From CAYSPG01 sp964432885 (GTDB taxonomy: Bacteria; Bacteroidota; Bacteroidia; AKYH767-A; OLB10), in NCBI GenBank assembly GCA_964432885.1, contig CAYSPG010000005.1:62001-126000 (forward strand): 64,000 nt of DNA, written 5' to 3'. Below, in pieces: positions 14,930-24,122 of this stretch. The notes under the pieces were generated by a model, which saw only the letters and a program-made list of their open reading frames with translations, searched no databases and was not told the origin of the DNA. Each line of letters begins with the position of its first letter. The stretch's first letter is position 1. The translations under genes and the position numbers were made by a program.

Positions 14930-17461
14930 ATGATTAAACACCGACTCATTGCAGCATTTGTTTCTATCCTGATGGCTGCAAATTTTAATGCCATGAAAGC
15001 GCAAATTGTTATTAACGAATTTTCTTGTTCAAACCTTAGCCAGTATGTAGATAATCATAACGACTACAACGACTGGATTGAACTGTACAATACCAGCGGA
15101 CAAACGCAAAGCCTTACGGGTTTATTCCTTAGCGATGACTCCCTTAATCTTTTAAAGTGGCAGTTTCCTGCCGGAACCACCATAGGCCCCACTTCATTTT
15201 TACGTGTATGGGCATCAGGCCGAAATGAATCTGTGGGAACCAATCACCATACCAACTTTACGTTAAAGCAAACCAAAAATAATCCTGAGTATGTATTGCT
15301 ATCTTACTCATTTGGGGTAATTATTGATTATGTGGTTATAAATCAAAAAACCCAATTAGGTCATTCGTACGGACGTACAAACAATGGCAGCGTGGCTTGG
15401 AGTATTTTTACCACACCCACACCCGGTGCATCTAACAACACCAGCACACCTTACGATGATTATGCCGATAAACCTGATTACAGCATTGGTGCAGGGTTTT
15501 ATTCATCGGCACAAACGGTTACCATAACCACTACCGAGCCCAATGCCGACATCCGTTACACCACCAATGGAACTGTTCCTACATCAACATCCACTTTATA
15601 CACCGGGCCAATTACCATTTCGGCCACCACTGTATTAAAAGCCCGAACCTTTAGCACCGACCCATTTATATTGCCAAGCTTTGTTGAGTTCGAAACTTAT
15701 TTTATCAACGTTTCGCATACTTTACCTGTGGTTTCTATCTCAGGAAATTCATTAACAACACTTGCTAATGGCAATAGCACCCTGTATCCTTTAGGAACTT
15801 TTGAATATTTTAATACCAGCCAGCAACGCACAGCCAACACGTATGGCGAGTTTAACAGCCACGGGCAGGATTCATGGGCCAACAGCCAGCGCAGCCTCGA
15901 CTTTGTTTCGCGTGATGAAATGGGTTATAACCACAGTGTGGAAGAACAATTGTTTAACACCACTGTTCGTAACAATTTTCAGCGCGTTATATTACGTGCT
16001 GCCGGTGATGATAACTATCCTGCCGACCACCATTTGGCAAATCTTGGAAGTGCTCATTTACGCGATGCATACATCCACAATCTTGCTATAACCGATAATC
16101 TGGATGTGGATGTAAGGCGCGGTTCTAAATGCATTGTGTATTTAAACAATGCATATTGGGGAGTGTATGATTTGCGCGATAATCCTGATGACCACGACAA
16201 CACAAAATATTATTACGGACAGGATAAATACCATTTGTATATGATTGAACGCTGGGGAAACCGCTGGGCCGAGTATGGTGGAAATGCGGCTTTAAATGAA
16301 TGGGACGCTTTTGAATCATTTATTATGAACAGCAGTATGGCAGTACCTGCCAATTATCAATATGTAACGGACAGGCTTGATGTAAACAGCCTTGTTGATT
16401 ATGTTGCTGTAAACATGTTTACCGTTTGTAGTGACTGGCTAAATTATAACACAGCATGGTGGCGCGGATTAGATTCTACAGGAACGCATTTAAAATGGGG
16501 CTATTCGCTTTGGGATAATGATGCCACATTTGGTCACTACATCAATTACACAGGTATTCCTAATACCAATGCTACAGCACAGCCATGCGATGTAGAATCT
16601 CCACAGTTGGATGATCCCGATGACCATATTACCATCTTAATGCGCTTGCGCCAAAATCCTGCTTTCAACACATATTACATTAACAGACTAACGGATTTAT
16701 GGAACACCACATTTAGTTGTGATAATATGATTCCAAAATTAGATAGCACTGTTGCATTAATTGACCCTGAGATGACAGCACATGCCGCACGCTGGAACGG
16801 AACTTACACCGAGTGGCAAACCAATGTGCAGATACTGCGCAATTTTATTTTACAACGCTGCACCACCCTTACTGCCGGATTTATGAATTGCTGGAATTTA
16901 ACTGGCCCTTATGAAATGACAATTACCACCGATCCGTTAGGTGCCGGTAATGTGCAGCTAAACTCGCTGTTGCTTTCACAGTTTCCCTGGACCGGAACTT
17001 ATTTTGGAAACATTACAACATCAACCGAAGCAATTGCCAACAGCAATTACAATTTTGTAAACTGGACATCGGGTAGTCAAACTTTTTCGCCCAATGCAAC
17101 TGCCGCACCTGTTACATTTACATTAAATGCAACCGATACCATTGTTGCACATTTTTTAACTACTGGTGTAAACACCTTTTCTCCAACAAGTGCTTCTGTG
17201 GCTGCCTATCCAACAGCATTTAGCAACTCAACCACCATTGAATTTAATTTGCCCGAAGCATCACAGGTAACTATGCAACTGTACTCAATGCAAGGACAAG
17301 AACTTATTCAAATTGTTGACCCCGGAAGAAATTTTGCAACCGGACATCATGCCGTAAAACTTGATTTATCAAAAAGTAATTTAGGTGCCGGCATGTACTT
17401 TGTAAACTTTACGTCAGGCGATTTTAAAAAGACAATAAAACTTTTTTATTCGCCCAACTAA
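14930..17461 (+). CDS. Secreted CotH-family protein with lamin-tail domain and T9SS sorting signal
   Basis: An 843-residue exported protein. The signal peptide ends about residue 25 (MKAQ). About 26-155 is a lamin-tail domain (IVINEFSCSN, NDWIELYN, LTGLFLSDD). About 180-260 is a chitobiase/HexA C-terminal-like sandwich (ADIRYTTNGTVPTSTSTLYTG). About 270-630 is a CotH kinase-like domain (YWGVYDLRDNPDDHD, LKWGYSLWDNDATFG, with a D.D-type acidic site). About 665-740 is an InlB-like repeat (NYNFVNWTSGS), and 755-843 is a T9SS type A sorting domain ending KKTIKLFYSPN. CotH of Bacillus is an atypical spore-coat protein kinase. The nearby VTC/DUF4956 genes match a neighbourhood often seen with CotH. 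Confidence 0.85.
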   Translation: MIKHRLIAAFVSILMAANFNAMKAQIVINEFSCSNLSQYVDNHNDYNDWIELYNTSGQTQSLTGLFLSDDSLNLLKWQFPAGTTIGPTSFLRVWASGRNESVGTNHHTNFTLKQTKNNPEYVLLSYSFGVIIDYVVINQKTQLGHSYGRTNNGSVAWSIFTTPTPGASNNTSTPYDDYADKPDYSIGAGFYSSAQTVTITTTEPNADIRYTTNGTVPTSTSTLYTGPITISATTVLKARTFSTDPFILPSFVEFETYFINVSHTLPVVSISGNSLTTLANGNSTLYPLGTFEYFNTSQQRTANTYGEFNSHGQDSWANSQRSLDFVSRDEMGYNHSVEEQLFNTTVRNNFQRVILRAAGDDNYPADHHLANLGSAHLRDAYIHNLAITDNLDVDVRRGSKCIVYLNNAYWGVYDLRDNPDDHDNTKYYYGQDKYHLYMIERWGNRWAEYGGNAALNEWDAFESFIMNSSMAVPANYQYVTDRLDVNSLVDYVAVNMFTVCSDWLNYNTAWWRGLDSTGTHLKWGYSLWDNDATFGHYINYTGIPNTNATAQPCDVESPQLDDPDDHITILMRLRQNPAFNTYYINRLTDLWNTTFSCDNMIPKLDSTVALIDPEMTAHAARWNGTYTEWQTNVQILRNFILQRCTTLTAGFMNCWNLTGPYEMTITTDPLGAGNVQLNSLLLSQFPWTGTYFGNITTSTEAIANSNYNFVNWTSGSQTFSPNATAAPVTFTLNATDTIVAHFLTTGVNTFSPTSASVAAYPTAFSNSTTIEFNLPEASQVTMQLYSMQGQELIQIVDPGRNFATGHHAVKLDLSKSNLGAGMYFVNFTSGDFKKTIKLFYSPN

Positions 17462-17516
17462 TTTAGTTGTCGTTTAATCTATAGACAAAAAAGTAAGTCA
17501 TACTAAACAAATAAAA

Positions 17517-17546
17517 TTAACCTGCTTTGGAAACAGAGCAGGTTAA
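17517..17546. terminator. GNRA-capped hairpin between the CotH gene and the next lipoprotein gene
   Basis: A 10-bp perfect stem TTAACCTGCT / AGCAGGTTAA (17517-17526 / 17537-17546) continues through a T-G, a T-A and a G-C pair to a GAAA loop (17530-17533). The flanks are T/A-rich but hold no clean T-run on the plus strand. It could terminate the CotH transcript or form a stem just before the lipoprotein gene at 17570. Confidence 0.6.
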
Positions 17547-17569
17547 TTATTAAATAGCAAACAATACCA

Positions 17570-17977
17570 ATGAATAAATCAATACCTGCAATAGCTTTAT
17601 TGCTGCTTATGAGCAGCATTTTGTTTTCGTGCAAAAAAGGTCCGGGCGAAGGCGGCACATCTTCCATAACAGGGTATGTACATGTTACCCGATACAACTC
17701 GACATTTGTGGTGGTTGATACCATGTTTGATGGTTCGGATGAGGACGTGTTTATAATTTATGGTGACGATGTAAGTTTTGGCGAGCGCACACGTACCAAT
17801 CCCGAAGGCAAGTTTGAGTTTAAATATTTGCGCGAAGGCGATTATAAAATTTATGTTTACAGCGAAGGCAACCGCGACACCTTTCCATCGGGCAGCTACG
17901 CTGTTTATAAAGATGTTGAGATTACCAAAAAGAAACAAACTGTGGATGCGGGAACTTTTGAGATTAAGAAAAACTAA
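17570..17977 (+). CDS. Small lipoprotein with carboxypeptidase-regulatory-like fold
   Basis: A 135-residue protein. A lipobox ends the signal peptide (ILFSC, C21), followed by KKGPGEG. The rest looks like one beta-sandwich of the carboxypeptidase-regulatory/SdrD-B type: SSITGYVHVTRYN...ERTRTNPEGKFEFKYLREGDYKIYVYSEGN. Such domains in Bacteroidota are surface or periplasmic adhesion modules without catalysis. It is 5 bp before the next exported protein and probably co-transcribed with it. Function unknown. Confidence 0.75.
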   Translation: MNKSIPAIALLLLMSSILFSCKKGPGEGGTSSITGYVHVTRYNSTFVVVDTMFDGSDEDVFIIYGDDVSFGERTRTNPEGKFEFKYLREGDYKIYVYSEGNRDTFPSGSYAVYKDVEITKKKQTVDAGTFEIKKN

Positions 17978-17982
17978 TTTTA

Positions 17983-18552
17983 ATGAGAAGAGAAAAAATA
18001 ATTTATACACTTATTGCGGCAGCAATTTCTTTTTGTTCAGTGGCTCAAAGCAAAAAGGATATTAAAAAACTTGGAGTTAAATCTGCAAAAGTTGATGTTA
18101 CAACATATAGCGAAGGCAAAGAAACAACACGCACCGAGTTAAACGAAAAGTACGATAACAACGCCAATGTAATTGAAGAAACCGAATACGATAAAGAAGG
18201 AAAGTTTAAGAAAAAGCAGACGCGAAAGTTTAATAAAAACGGAGATGTAACAGAAGAGATTGAGTATAAAGAAAACGGTGATGTAATTTACAAAACAGTA
18301 ATTACCTATAACAACGACAACGATAAAAAAGAAGAAATAACCAAAGATGCCAACGGAAAAATTACAGAGTGGATAAAATACATTTACAATGCCTTTGGAG
18401 AAAAAACAAACGAACTTTGGTTTGATGAAAACGGATTGCTTTTGCAAAAAGCCAGCTTTACCTATAACAAACAGGGATTAAAATCAGAGAAAAAAATTGA
18501 AAAGCCAAACGGGCAGGTGTTGATGGTAAAAAAATACACCTACACATTTTAA
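17983..18552 (+). CDS. Exported YD-repeat-like protein
   Basis: A 189-residue protein with a signal peptide ending about SVAQS. The mature part is five or six degenerate repeats of about 24 residues, such as EYDKEGKFKKKQTRKFNKNG and ITKDANGKITEWIKYIYN. Each is a strand, a D/N-x-x-G turn and a strand, as in YD/RHS-type or MORN-like repeats. It is very rich in K, E and N, with no enzyme motif. It lies 5 bp after the lipoprotein gene and 76 bp before the VTC gene on the same strand, so it may belong to the same transcription group. Confidence 0.65.
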   Translation: MRREKIIYTLIAAAISFCSVAQSKKDIKKLGVKSAKVDVTTYSEGKETTRTELNEKYDNNANVIEETEYDKEGKFKKKQTRKFNKNGDVTEEIEYKENGDVIYKTVITYNNDNDKKEEITKDANGKITEWIKYIYNAFGEKTNELWFDENGLLLQKASFTYNKQGLKSEKKIEKPNGQVLMVKKYTYTF

Positions 18553-18628
18553 TTTCTAAATTAAAAATGTACAAGCTATTCAATGTAAAAAGCTAAGTTG
18601 GTTTAAAGCAGAAGACTGAAAAGAAATA

Positions 18629-19393
18629 ATGGAATCAATAGCCTCGATTATAAAATCGTTTGAGCCAATAACACTTGAGGAGATGGACAGTGTTAAGCTT
18701 ATGGACAGGCGCGATACAAAATATGCTTTCAGGCAGGATGAGCTTGCAAAATTTCTTACACAATTAAAGGATACATACCGTGTGCTTGAAGTAAAGGGAG
18801 ACAGAATGATTAATTACGAGTCGCTTTATTTTGATACGCATAATTTTGATTTATACAATCATCACCACTGCGGACGGTTTAACAGGTATAAAATAAGATA
18901 CAGAAAATATATGCAGTCGGGTCTTAGTTTTTTTGAAATAAAATTTAAAAGCAATAAAGGCCGCACCATAAAAAAGAGGATAAAGCAAAGCAACATTTTT
19001 GAAGTGATTGAAAACGATGCAAAAGTTTTTTTTGAGAAACACTGCACAATGAAAGTTGAATCGCTTGAGGCAAAAATGTATATTGGCTTTAACCGCATGA
19101 CTTTGGTAAACCGTAATTCACCCGAACGGGTTACCATTGACTTGAATTTAACGTTTAGAAACAAAGACGTGAAAAAAGAAATAGAAAACTTGGTAATTGC
19201 CGAGGTAAAGCAGGATAAAAGTTCGCGCTCTGAGTTTATAAGGCTTATGAAACAGTATCATGTGCGCGAAGGAAGCATAAGCAAATACTGCCTAGGAATA
19301 GCAAACCTGTTTACCCAATTAAAGATTAATAATTTTAAACCACAACTAATTAAATTTAACAGAATACAATATGGTACTGCTTCAGGTTATTGA
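18629..19393 (+). CDS. VTC-domain protein (polyphosphate polymerase-like)
   Basis: A 254-residue protein covering one VTC domain, the tunnel-shaped fold of yeast Vtc4 that polymerises polyphosphate from ATP. Family marks are MDRRDTKYAF (substrate-binding R and K), NYESLYFDTHNFDLY, HHCGRFNRYKIRYRKY, FFEIKFKSNKGRTIKKR and the late VIAEVKQDKSS..EF; the basic residues and two Glu line the tunnel in Vtc4. Biochemical activity in this bacterium is inferred. The 3' end overlaps the DUF4956 gene by 23 bp, which implies translational coupling. Confidence 0.85.
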   Translation: MESIASIIKSFEPITLEEMDSVKLMDRRDTKYAFRQDELAKFLTQLKDTYRVLEVKGDRMINYESLYFDTHNFDLYNHHHCGRFNRYKIRYRKYMQSGLSFFEIKFKSNKGRTIKKRIKQSNIFEVIENDAKVFFEKHCTMKVESLEAKMYIGFNRMTLVNRNSPERVTIDLNLTFRNKDVKKEIENLVIAEVKQDKSSRSEFIRLMKQYHVREGSISKYCLGIANLFTQLKINNFKPQLIKFNRIQYGTASGY

Positions 19394-19991
19394 TACTACC
19401 ACCGACCCCACTACGTTTACATTGTTTGAAAAACTGCAACCCAAGTTTTTTATCCGCTTTGCGGTTGATTTGGTAGCCGTATTTCTTTTGGTTCGTTTTA
19501 TTTATTTTCCGCTTTATCGCAGCCGCGAAAACGTGTTTACTTTTTTTATTTTCAATATCATCATTTTTTTAATTACGTTTTTGCTAAACAAAGTGGAGAT
19601 GAGCATGGGCGCAGCCTTTGGTTTGTTTGCTGTGTTTAGCATGTTGCGTTACCGCACCGAAGACATCAGCACCAAGGACATGACCTACATGTTTTTGGTA
19701 ATTGCAATGGGATTGATTAACGCTGTAAGCAAAGGCAATTGGGACGAGCTCTCTTTGCTTATGTTAATCATCATCACCATTACCTATTTGCTCGAAAGCA
19801 ATTTGCTGATGAAAAAAGAAGTTTCAAAAATTGTGATGTATGAAAACATTGAACTTATAAAGCCCGAAAGCCGTAAAGACCTGATTGCCGATTTGGAAAA
19901 CCGCATGGGTGTAAAAATCAATCATGTGTCTATTGGTAAAATAGATTTTTTGCGCGATGCCGCACAAATACATGTGTTTTACTATGAATAG
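19371..19991 (+). CDS. DUF4956 membrane protein
   Basis: A 206-residue protein with three or four membrane segments (about 28-48, 55-75, 82-100 and 115-150) and a small cytoplasmic C-terminal domain. The strongly conserved loop MGAAFGLFAVFSMLRYRTE followed by DMTYMFLVIAMGLINA identifies DUF4956. The family is found beside VTC-domain genes in many phyla and is thought to be their membrane partner, perhaps a channel or anchor; no activity has been established to my knowledge. The start overlaps the VTC gene by 23 bp, and the stop overlaps the next gene by 8 bp. Confidence 0.88.
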   Translation: MVLLQVIDTTTDPTTFTLFEKLQPKFFIRFAVDLVAVFLLVRFIYFPLYRSRENVFTFFIFNIIIFLITFLLNKVEMSMGAAFGLFAVFSMLRYRTEDISTKDMTYMFLVIAMGLINAVSKGNWDELSLLMLIIITITYLLESNLLMKKEVSKIVMYENIELIKPESRKDLIADLENRMGVKINHVSIGKIDFLRDAAQIHVFYYE

Positions 19992-20676
19992 ATTTTTTTT
20001 GAATTTTGTTTTAGCGTGTAGCATAAACTGTTTAGTGCAGTTTAGCTTTATGCTTCATGCCAATGCACAAGTTAACGATGCAGGTCTGTGGGCAAGCGTG
20101 AGTGTGGAAAAAAAAATCACCAAAAAAATTTCAGCAACACTTTCAGAAGAATTTCGGTTTAACGAAAACATTACCGAACTGGGTACGGCATTTACCGAAG
20201 CAGGAGTTGATTACAAAGTGATAAAAAATTTAACGGCCGGTGTTGCTTACCGCTTTATTCAAAAACGAAAGGTTGACGATTTTTACAGCCTCAGGCACCG
20301 CGCCATTTTTGCTCTTACATATAAAATAAAAATTAAAAAATTTGAACTCACCATTAAAGAACGTTTTCAAATGCAGTATGCCGATGTAAATACAAGCGAG
20401 GATGGTAAAATTTCTGAACAGTATTTGCGAAGCAAACTCACACTACGGTACAACTCACAAAAAAAATACACACCGTTTATTTCTGCCGAATTGTTTTATC
20501 AGCTAAATAATCCTGCCGGAAATGAATTTGATAATGTCAGATATGCAGCAGGCTTTGATTATAAAATAAACAAGTTTCATAGTGTTGATTTGTTTTACCT
20601 GATTAACCGTGAGTTTAATGTTAACAATCCCTGGACAGAGTATATCACAGGCATGGCCTATAATTATACGTTTTGA
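19984..20676 (+). CDS. DUF2490 outer-membrane barrel-like protein
   Basis: Chosen start ATG 19984 (MNRFFLNFVLAC...), which overlaps the DUF4956 stop by 8 bp and gives a signal peptide ending about HANAQ. The 230-residue product matches DUF2490: GLWASVSVEKKITKKISATLSEEFRFNE, repeated amphipathic strands, GVAYRFIQKRK, and a terminal aromatic YNYTF like outer-membrane barrels. It is the third member of the overlapping VTC-DUF4956-DUF2490 set, so the inner-membrane module may have a partner in the outer membrane. It ends on the base before the convergent T9SS gene stop, with no intervening terminator. Confidence 0.8.
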   Translation: MNRFFLNFVLACSINCLVQFSFMLHANAQVNDAGLWASVSVEKKITKKISATLSEEFRFNENITELGTAFTEAGVDYKVIKNLTAGVAYRFIQKRKVDDFYSLRHRAIFALTYKIKIKKFELTIKERFQMQYADVNTSEDGKISEQYLRSKLTLRYNSQKKYTPFISAELFYQLNNPAGNEFDNVRYAAGFDYKINKFHSVDLFYLINREFNVNNPWTEYITGMAYNYTF

Positions 20677-22689
20677 TTACTCACCGGCTACTGCAAATTT
20701 TCCTGTAACAACTTTTTTGCCTGATACCAAACGGTAGTAATAAATTCCATCTGCAAAGTTGCTTACATCTGTTTTTACCCGCTGAAATCCTGTAAGCAGA
20801 TTTTTTTGTGAAACAGTTTCAATCACTCTTCCGGTTGCGTCAAGTATGGATAACGCAAAACTATTTTCTGCCGATAGAAAAAATGAAAATGCAATGCTGC
20901 CGGTTGCAGGATTCGGAGCAACTAAAATTTCTTCTTTGTAATTATTGGTTTCATTTACCGAAACAAATTGCTGCAGATAAACCTGTGTAATTGCCTCAAC
21001 ACTGTCGGATAAATTATTTTTTACAAGCAGGCGCAATAAATAATTTCCGGTAGTTAGTCCGTTTGTATTCCAGTTTGCAAGTATGCCGTTGTTGTGAACT
21101 TCTGCCAGCGAGTCAATAACAATGGGTGTCCATGTGCCAGCGCCTTGTGGTTGATAATACATACTGTAACTTCCAAAATTCATCCATCCCCCTTGCGGGC
21201 CGTTGTCAATCCATGCATTGCCGGTAATAGGCACCGTTGCATTTATGCTTGCCGTATCAGGTGACGAAATATTTTGCAGCCATGCCACACTTGCTTCATA
21301 CGGGATGGGGTCTTGCGCCAAATCATTTTGTACACACACAATTAAACTGTTGCCCAATGCCGCAGGCGGCATAAATGGCTGCCAACTATATGCCAGCACA
21401 AAAATTCCTTTGCGCTCGCTGCGTGCAGTTGTATAAATAGTAACACCTGCTGCCACAATTCCGCTTGTATCGGTACTCCAAAAATAGCCTCCGCTGCCGT
21501 CAAGTAAAAATGGATTTGCTGTAACGGTTGCACTTTGTTGTGTGCCTACTTCGCCAAGCTGGCAATTGTCAATGTTTATGTGTGATGAATCAAAAACATA
21601 CATGCTCCATGTTTGCACCGATGAATTAATCAAGTGCAAATTTCTATCGTTAACAGGCATTACATAATTGGTGTATGTTGAATTATTGTAAACGCCCGAA
21701 ACAGTAACAGAATCGCCACGCTCAAACCAGCAGCCTATTAATCGCAATGTTGAATTTGAAATGGTAATGTCAGACCCATTTACAGGCATCATTGCCCACA
21801 TCACATTGTGGCAGCTATCGGCTGTAACATTGTATCCAATGCCGTTTATTCCACTCACATTATTATTACATACATAGTTGTAAACCGTATCGCCATCAGG
21901 AAAAGAATAATTTACAACAGCCGTGTCGGGAAAGTAGTGCCACAGAATTAATGTATCTGCATTTTTAAAATTAGCGTTGCAGTGGCTTGTTAAAATATAT
22001 TCACCTGTAATGTTGCAACCGTTAATGTTTATTGTTGGATTGCCAAACAAGCCACACGTAGTAAAATCGTTTTGATGAACATTGTAGTATTCAACTACGG
22101 CTGAGTCGGCTACCAGCAAATTGTGCGAAAAACCACTGTAATTAAACGAAGAATTTTGAACACGCATGTATCCGTTTTGCACCACATACAAACCACGCTC
22201 GTAAAAATATTGCTGCGGAAAAGTAAGCGATGATGAATCGGCAAATAATTTTCCATTGCCAAAAACATAAATATCGCCCGTATCAATTACGGTGGCATGG
22301 TCAAAAATTAATACGCCATCGTTTAAAACCCAAATGGGGCCTGTGTGTGTAAAATAGCCTGTTATAACCAAGGTATCGTTTACCTGTGCGCCAACAATAA
22401 TTGTATCAATACTGTTTATTGTTTTTGAAATTTGAGGTGGAACAAGTCTTGATGATGGATGAATCAAATTTAAAAGTGAAGATGGTGAGGAAAAAGATTT
22501 TGTTGTGCCATTTAAATTATTGCTTTGTAAAGCAAGTGAACTGGTATTTTGCGAGGCAAGAAAATTATTTAATGCGGCACTTATTTTTTGCTGAGGAAAC
22601 ACAGGGGGGCTGAAATTCTGTGAATACGAAATCGGGCTTTTCAATAAAAGCAACACAAAGAAATAAATGGGAATGAATTTTTTCATCAA
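20677..22689 (-). CDS. Secreted beta-helix-like protein with T9SS sorting domain
   Basis: A 670-residue protein with a signal peptide (MMKKFIPIYFFVLLLLKSPISYSQ). The middle (about 95-400) has short, regular strand-turn units such as DGDTVYNYV, GNGKLFADSSSLTF and HINIDNCQLGE, typical of a right-handed parallel beta-helix. About 460-570 is a beta-sandwich region. The C-terminus is a T9SS type A domain (VAPNPATGSIAFSFFLS...DGIYYYRLVSGKKVVTGKFAV). A surface role in binding or degrading polysaccharide is possible, but no catalytic residues can be assigned. It is transcribed against the DUF2490 gene with zero spacing. Confidence 0.75.
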   Translation of the reverse strand: MMKKFIPIYFFVLLLLKSPISYSQNFSPPVFPQQKISAALNNFLASQNTSSLALQSNNLNGTTKSFSSPSSLLNLIHPSSRLVPPQISKTINSIDTIIVGAQVNDTLVITGYFTHTGPIWVLNDGVLIFDHATVIDTGDIYVFGNGKLFADSSSLTFPQQYFYERGLYVVQNGYMRVQNSSFNYSGFSHNLLVADSAVVEYYNVHQNDFTTCGLFGNPTININGCNITGEYILTSHCNANFKNADTLILWHYFPDTAVVNYSFPDGDTVYNYVCNNNVSGINGIGYNVTADSCHNVMWAMMPVNGSDITISNSTLRLIGCWFERGDSVTVSGVYNNSTYTNYVMPVNDRNLHLINSSVQTWSMYVFDSSHINIDNCQLGEVGTQQSATVTANPFLLDGSGGYFWSTDTSGIVAAGVTIYTTARSERKGIFVLAYSWQPFMPPAALGNSLIVCVQNDLAQDPIPYEASVAWLQNISSPDTASINATVPITGNAWIDNGPQGGWMNFGSYSMYYQPQGAGTWTPIVIDSLAEVHNNGILANWNTNGLTTGNYLLRLLVKNNLSDSVEAITQVYLQQFVSVNETNNYKEEILVAPNPATGSIAFSFFLSAENSFALSILDATGRVIETVSQKNLLTGFQRVKTDVSNFADGIYYYRLVSGKKVVTGKFAVAGE

Positions 22690-22756
22690 GTGATTTTTCT
22701 TTTTATGATATCAAAATTTTTTTTGCATGCAAGTTTGATTTATTTTTCGCCTTGCT

Positions 22757-24076
22757 TCACAATTTAATTTTTTCGCATTTGCATTTTTTCTTTTTGTAAA
22801 ACGGGTCGCAAAAGTGCGGGTCGTCCTTATCCACTTTTTGGTTGTACTCAAATATATCACGCTTAGAGTTAAAATGATATTCGTTGCCATCAATCATAAA
22901 CGTAGCGTCTGATTTGCTGTGCGTGTATAAATCATAAATATCGTTTTCGATGGTATGAATACTTCCTTTTGTTTTGTAGGCAAGATTTAAAAACTGAGGG
23001 TTGATTCCTGTATAAGTTCCACACAAAATCACTTTTACCGGAACCGTAATTTCGTTTAGTAAACAATAATCGCGCATGCATGAATTGTTATCGGCAATAA
23101 GTATAACGTTATTAAAATCAGGATACTTTTGAATGCCTTTGATAATAGCTTCCAGGTTGTTTTCTTCCGTATCGCCACCATTGCCTTTCATTTTAACGCG
23201 GTTAAGCATGTTTACAATTTTTTTCAGGTTCTCGGCTTTTTCAAAATAAATTCCACCGGTGCGGCCAATTTTTTTTCGTGTGTCATTATCGCCATCATTA
23301 AAAAAAACAAAATACTTTAAACCCGACTTGTTAAAGTTAAGCGAGTGCCACAGCACAGCTTGCCCGCCATAAGGATACATACTGCCTGTCCAATCCATAA
23401 TTACCAAACATTTATTCCATTCGGGATGGCGGTTTAAAACATTAAACACGGTACTGTCTAACATACCACCGTTTGAATTAATAAAGTTTGATATTTTTTT
23501 TGACTCGGCTGACGGTTCTGCTTTTTTTATTTCGGAAACGATTGGCTGTAATGTGTTTTCATTTTTTACCGAGTCTGATTTAATTACCTCTTCGGCTTTT
23601 TTTATTTCAGAATACGTAATGGATACACCATGAAAAAAAGTACGAGCTTCTTTATCGCTGTTGCAGGCCGTTTGCAAAATTATTTTGTAATGAATGTTTT
23701 CGTTATTAAGTGATGGGTCAAGTGTAAACAAAACTTTTAACCGCTGCGCAAGCAAAAGGTGGTAATCTGTGAGCCAAAAATTTTTGTCTTTGGGATATTG
23801 AGTGTAAATTAAACTTATTGTGTCCACCTTAAAGCCTGTGCCAAGTGGTTTCCACAGTGCTGGGTTTTTTAGTTCTGATTGGGCATACCCGTTTTCAAGA
23901 ATAATAGAGTTTGACGATGGTGCTATTACATATACGCCTGTCAGTTCTGTATCAAAAGCATTTTCAATTTCATTGACAAATTTTTTTGGTTCATTAATCC
24001 ACTCCGCATCAAATTTGGTTTCCTGCGCATAAAGCCAACTGCTGAAAAAAATAAATACAGGAAAAAGTTTTTTCAT
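22757..24076 (-). CDS. Exported VWA-domain protein
   Basis: Chosen start 24076 (MKKLFPVFIFFSSWLYAQ), a clear signal peptide; the frame is open 29 codons further upstream but into implausible sequence. The 439-residue protein has an unassigned N-terminal part (about 20-150). A linker with two similar segments (SEIKKAEEVIKS and SEIKKAEPSAES) follows, then a VWA-like domain at about 215-370. The MIDAS-type motif is DWTGSM, where VWA domains have D.(S/T).S, and later acidic residues (GNGGDTEENN and LIADNNS) complete a metal site. The C-terminal tail is Cys and Lys rich (DPHFCDPFYKKKKCKCEK). Likely a periplasmic metal-dependent binding protein; partner unknown. Confidence 0.75.
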   Translation of the reverse strand: MKKLFPVFIFFSSWLYAQETKFDAEWINEPKKFVNEIENAFDTELTGVYVIAPSSNSIILENGYAQSELKNPALWKPLGTGFKVDTISLIYTQYPKDKNFWLTDYHLLLAQRLKVLFTLDPSLNNENIHYKIILQTACNSDKEARTFFHGVSITYSEIKKAEEVIKSDSVKNENTLQPIVSEIKKAEPSAESKKISNFINSNGGMLDSTVFNVLNRHPEWNKCLVIMDWTGSMYPYGGQAVLWHSLNFNKSGLKYFVFFNDGDNDTRKKIGRTGGIYFEKAENLKKIVNMLNRVKMKGNGGDTEENNLEAIIKGIQKYPDFNNVILIADNNSCMRDYCLLNEITVPVKVILCGTYTGINPQFLNLAYKTKGSIHTIENDIYDLYTHSKSDATFMIDGNEYHFNSKRDIFEYNQKVDKDDPHFCDPFYKKKKCKCEKIKL

Positions 24077-24122
24077 TTCGGATAGAAGAATTTGAAACAG
24101 AAAATGTAAAAAAGTTGTTTGA

